Below, in pieces: positions 63,906-64,000 of a DNA stretch of 64,000 nt. The notes under the pieces were generated by a model, which was not told the origin of the DNA, did no database searches, and worked only from the letters and a program-made list of their open reading frames with translations. Source of the stretch: an uncultured Bacteroidota bacterium (GTDB lineage: Bacteria; Bacteroidota; Bacteroidia; Flavobacteriales; Flavobacteriaceae). The stretch is from the NCBI GenBank assembly GCA_913062555.1, contig CAJXVU010000010.1, forward strand, positions 32,963 through 96,962, written 5' to 3'. Positions within the stretch are counted from its first letter, which is position 1, and each line of letters starts with the position of its first letter. Made by a program: the position numbers and the translations under genes.

Positions 63906-63937
63906 AAAAAAAATGCGCTCCTTAATTAAGGAGCGCA
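63906..63937 (-). terminator. Terminator downstream of the right-edge gene
   Basis: The 24-bp perfect palindrome TGCGCTCCTTAA-TTAAGGAGCGCA (63914-63937) is followed on the minus strand by eight T (63913-63906). It ends the transcript of the outer-membrane protein gene that enters from the right. Confidence 0.85.
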
Positions 63938-63963
63938 AATTTAATAATATATATTCTATTTTC

Positions 63964-64000
63964 TTAGAAAATATAACGTAATCCGAATTGCATTTGCCAT
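63964..64000 (-). CDS. C-terminal end of a probable outer-membrane beta-barrel protein
   Basis: Only the last 11 codons plus TAA (complement of 63964-63966) are in the window. They read WQMQFGLRYIF, an alternating strand with a C-terminal Phe, the usual BAM-recognised end of outer-membrane proteins. The terminator lies 26 bp further. Identity cannot be given. Confidence 0.6.
   Translation of the reverse strand, partial: WQMQFGLRYIF

Noticed and set aside
1..64000. Prophage, integron, CRISPR-Cas or restriction/defence island
   Set aside because: No integrase, transposase, phage structural, Cas or restriction gene was found, and base composition and codon use look even across the window.

Overview
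The window looks like the chromosome of a marine-type member of the Flavobacteriaceae (Bacteroidota). The basis is low G+C, near absence of Shine-Dalgarno sequences, and promoters of the Bacteroidota form TTTG-N19-TAnnTTTG (best example in front of tRNA-Met). Further support comes from a type IX secretion sorting domain, bacillithiol synthesis (BshB1), a fused CcsBA, and family-specific genes (DUF4290 beside murA, HYC_CC_PP, DUF6495, DUF2911). I see no insertion sequence, prophage, CRISPR array or rRNA.

Layout. 1-275: 5' end of an M14 carboxypeptidase-like gene on the minus strand. 474-10137: a tight copper/silver efflux operon (HYC_CC_PP protein, CusA, CusC, DUF2911 lipoprotein, CusB with two extra metal-binding modules, HMA-domain lipoprotein, Cys-motif BNR lipoprotein). 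10138-12650: a gene-poor stretch with two promoter/operator modules of identical geometry, then a secreted multicopper oxidase. 12670-16440: universal stress protein and two tandem M28 peptidases. 16605-21086 (minus): tRNA-His, bshB1, rlmF, a trans-sulfuration enzyme and a MATE transporter. 21305-23267: membrane-anchored GH113-like hydrolase and an RluE-type pseudouridine synthase. 23421-26679: a two-component system with a small polyproline lipoprotein, and a short divergent protein behind three 11-bp-phased repeats. 26842-31680 (minus): TPR lipoprotein, Lys-rich peptide, CcsBA, truncated haemoglobin. 32051-35022: His-x-His repeat lipoprotein, then a housekeeping run (DUF2520, KdsC-like, Maf, MscS). 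35121-39523: PIG-L deacetylase, a hidden 37-residue membrane peptide and a sodium:solute symporter. 39914-44687: second DUF2911 protein, aquaporin, SnoaL-like, M20 amidohydrolase, TIM-barrel isomerase. 44966-53360: murA/DUF4290/DUF493, an ATPase, RecQ, Fmt, HU, AlgH, class IV aminotransferase, START-like protein. 53492-64000: tRNA-Met, serine hydrolase, exonuclease/GIY-YIG fusion, M61-like peptidase, MFS transporter, lipoprotein, CPBP protease, HisS, DUF6495, and the last codons of an outer-membrane protein.

The first 13 kb form a coherent periplasmic copper-handling region: capture (HMBD, HMA and Cys/His-rich tails), trans-envelope export (CusCBA) and Cu(I) oxidation (multicopper oxidase). 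The most interesting unexplained signals are regulatory: a TACA-TT-TGTA 'cop-box-like' palindrome on the -7 element of the efflux operon, a duplicated ATACAAGA-N8-TCYTGTAT dyad just after two -7 elements, a TGAC-N4-GTCA site about 41.5 bp upstream of the predicted usp start point, and 11-bp-phased TGGAAATA repeats. Several genes shorter than about 60 codons were found by hand translation. Some starts were moved to internal ATG, GTG or TTG codons. All assignments come from reading motifs by eye; no database search was run.
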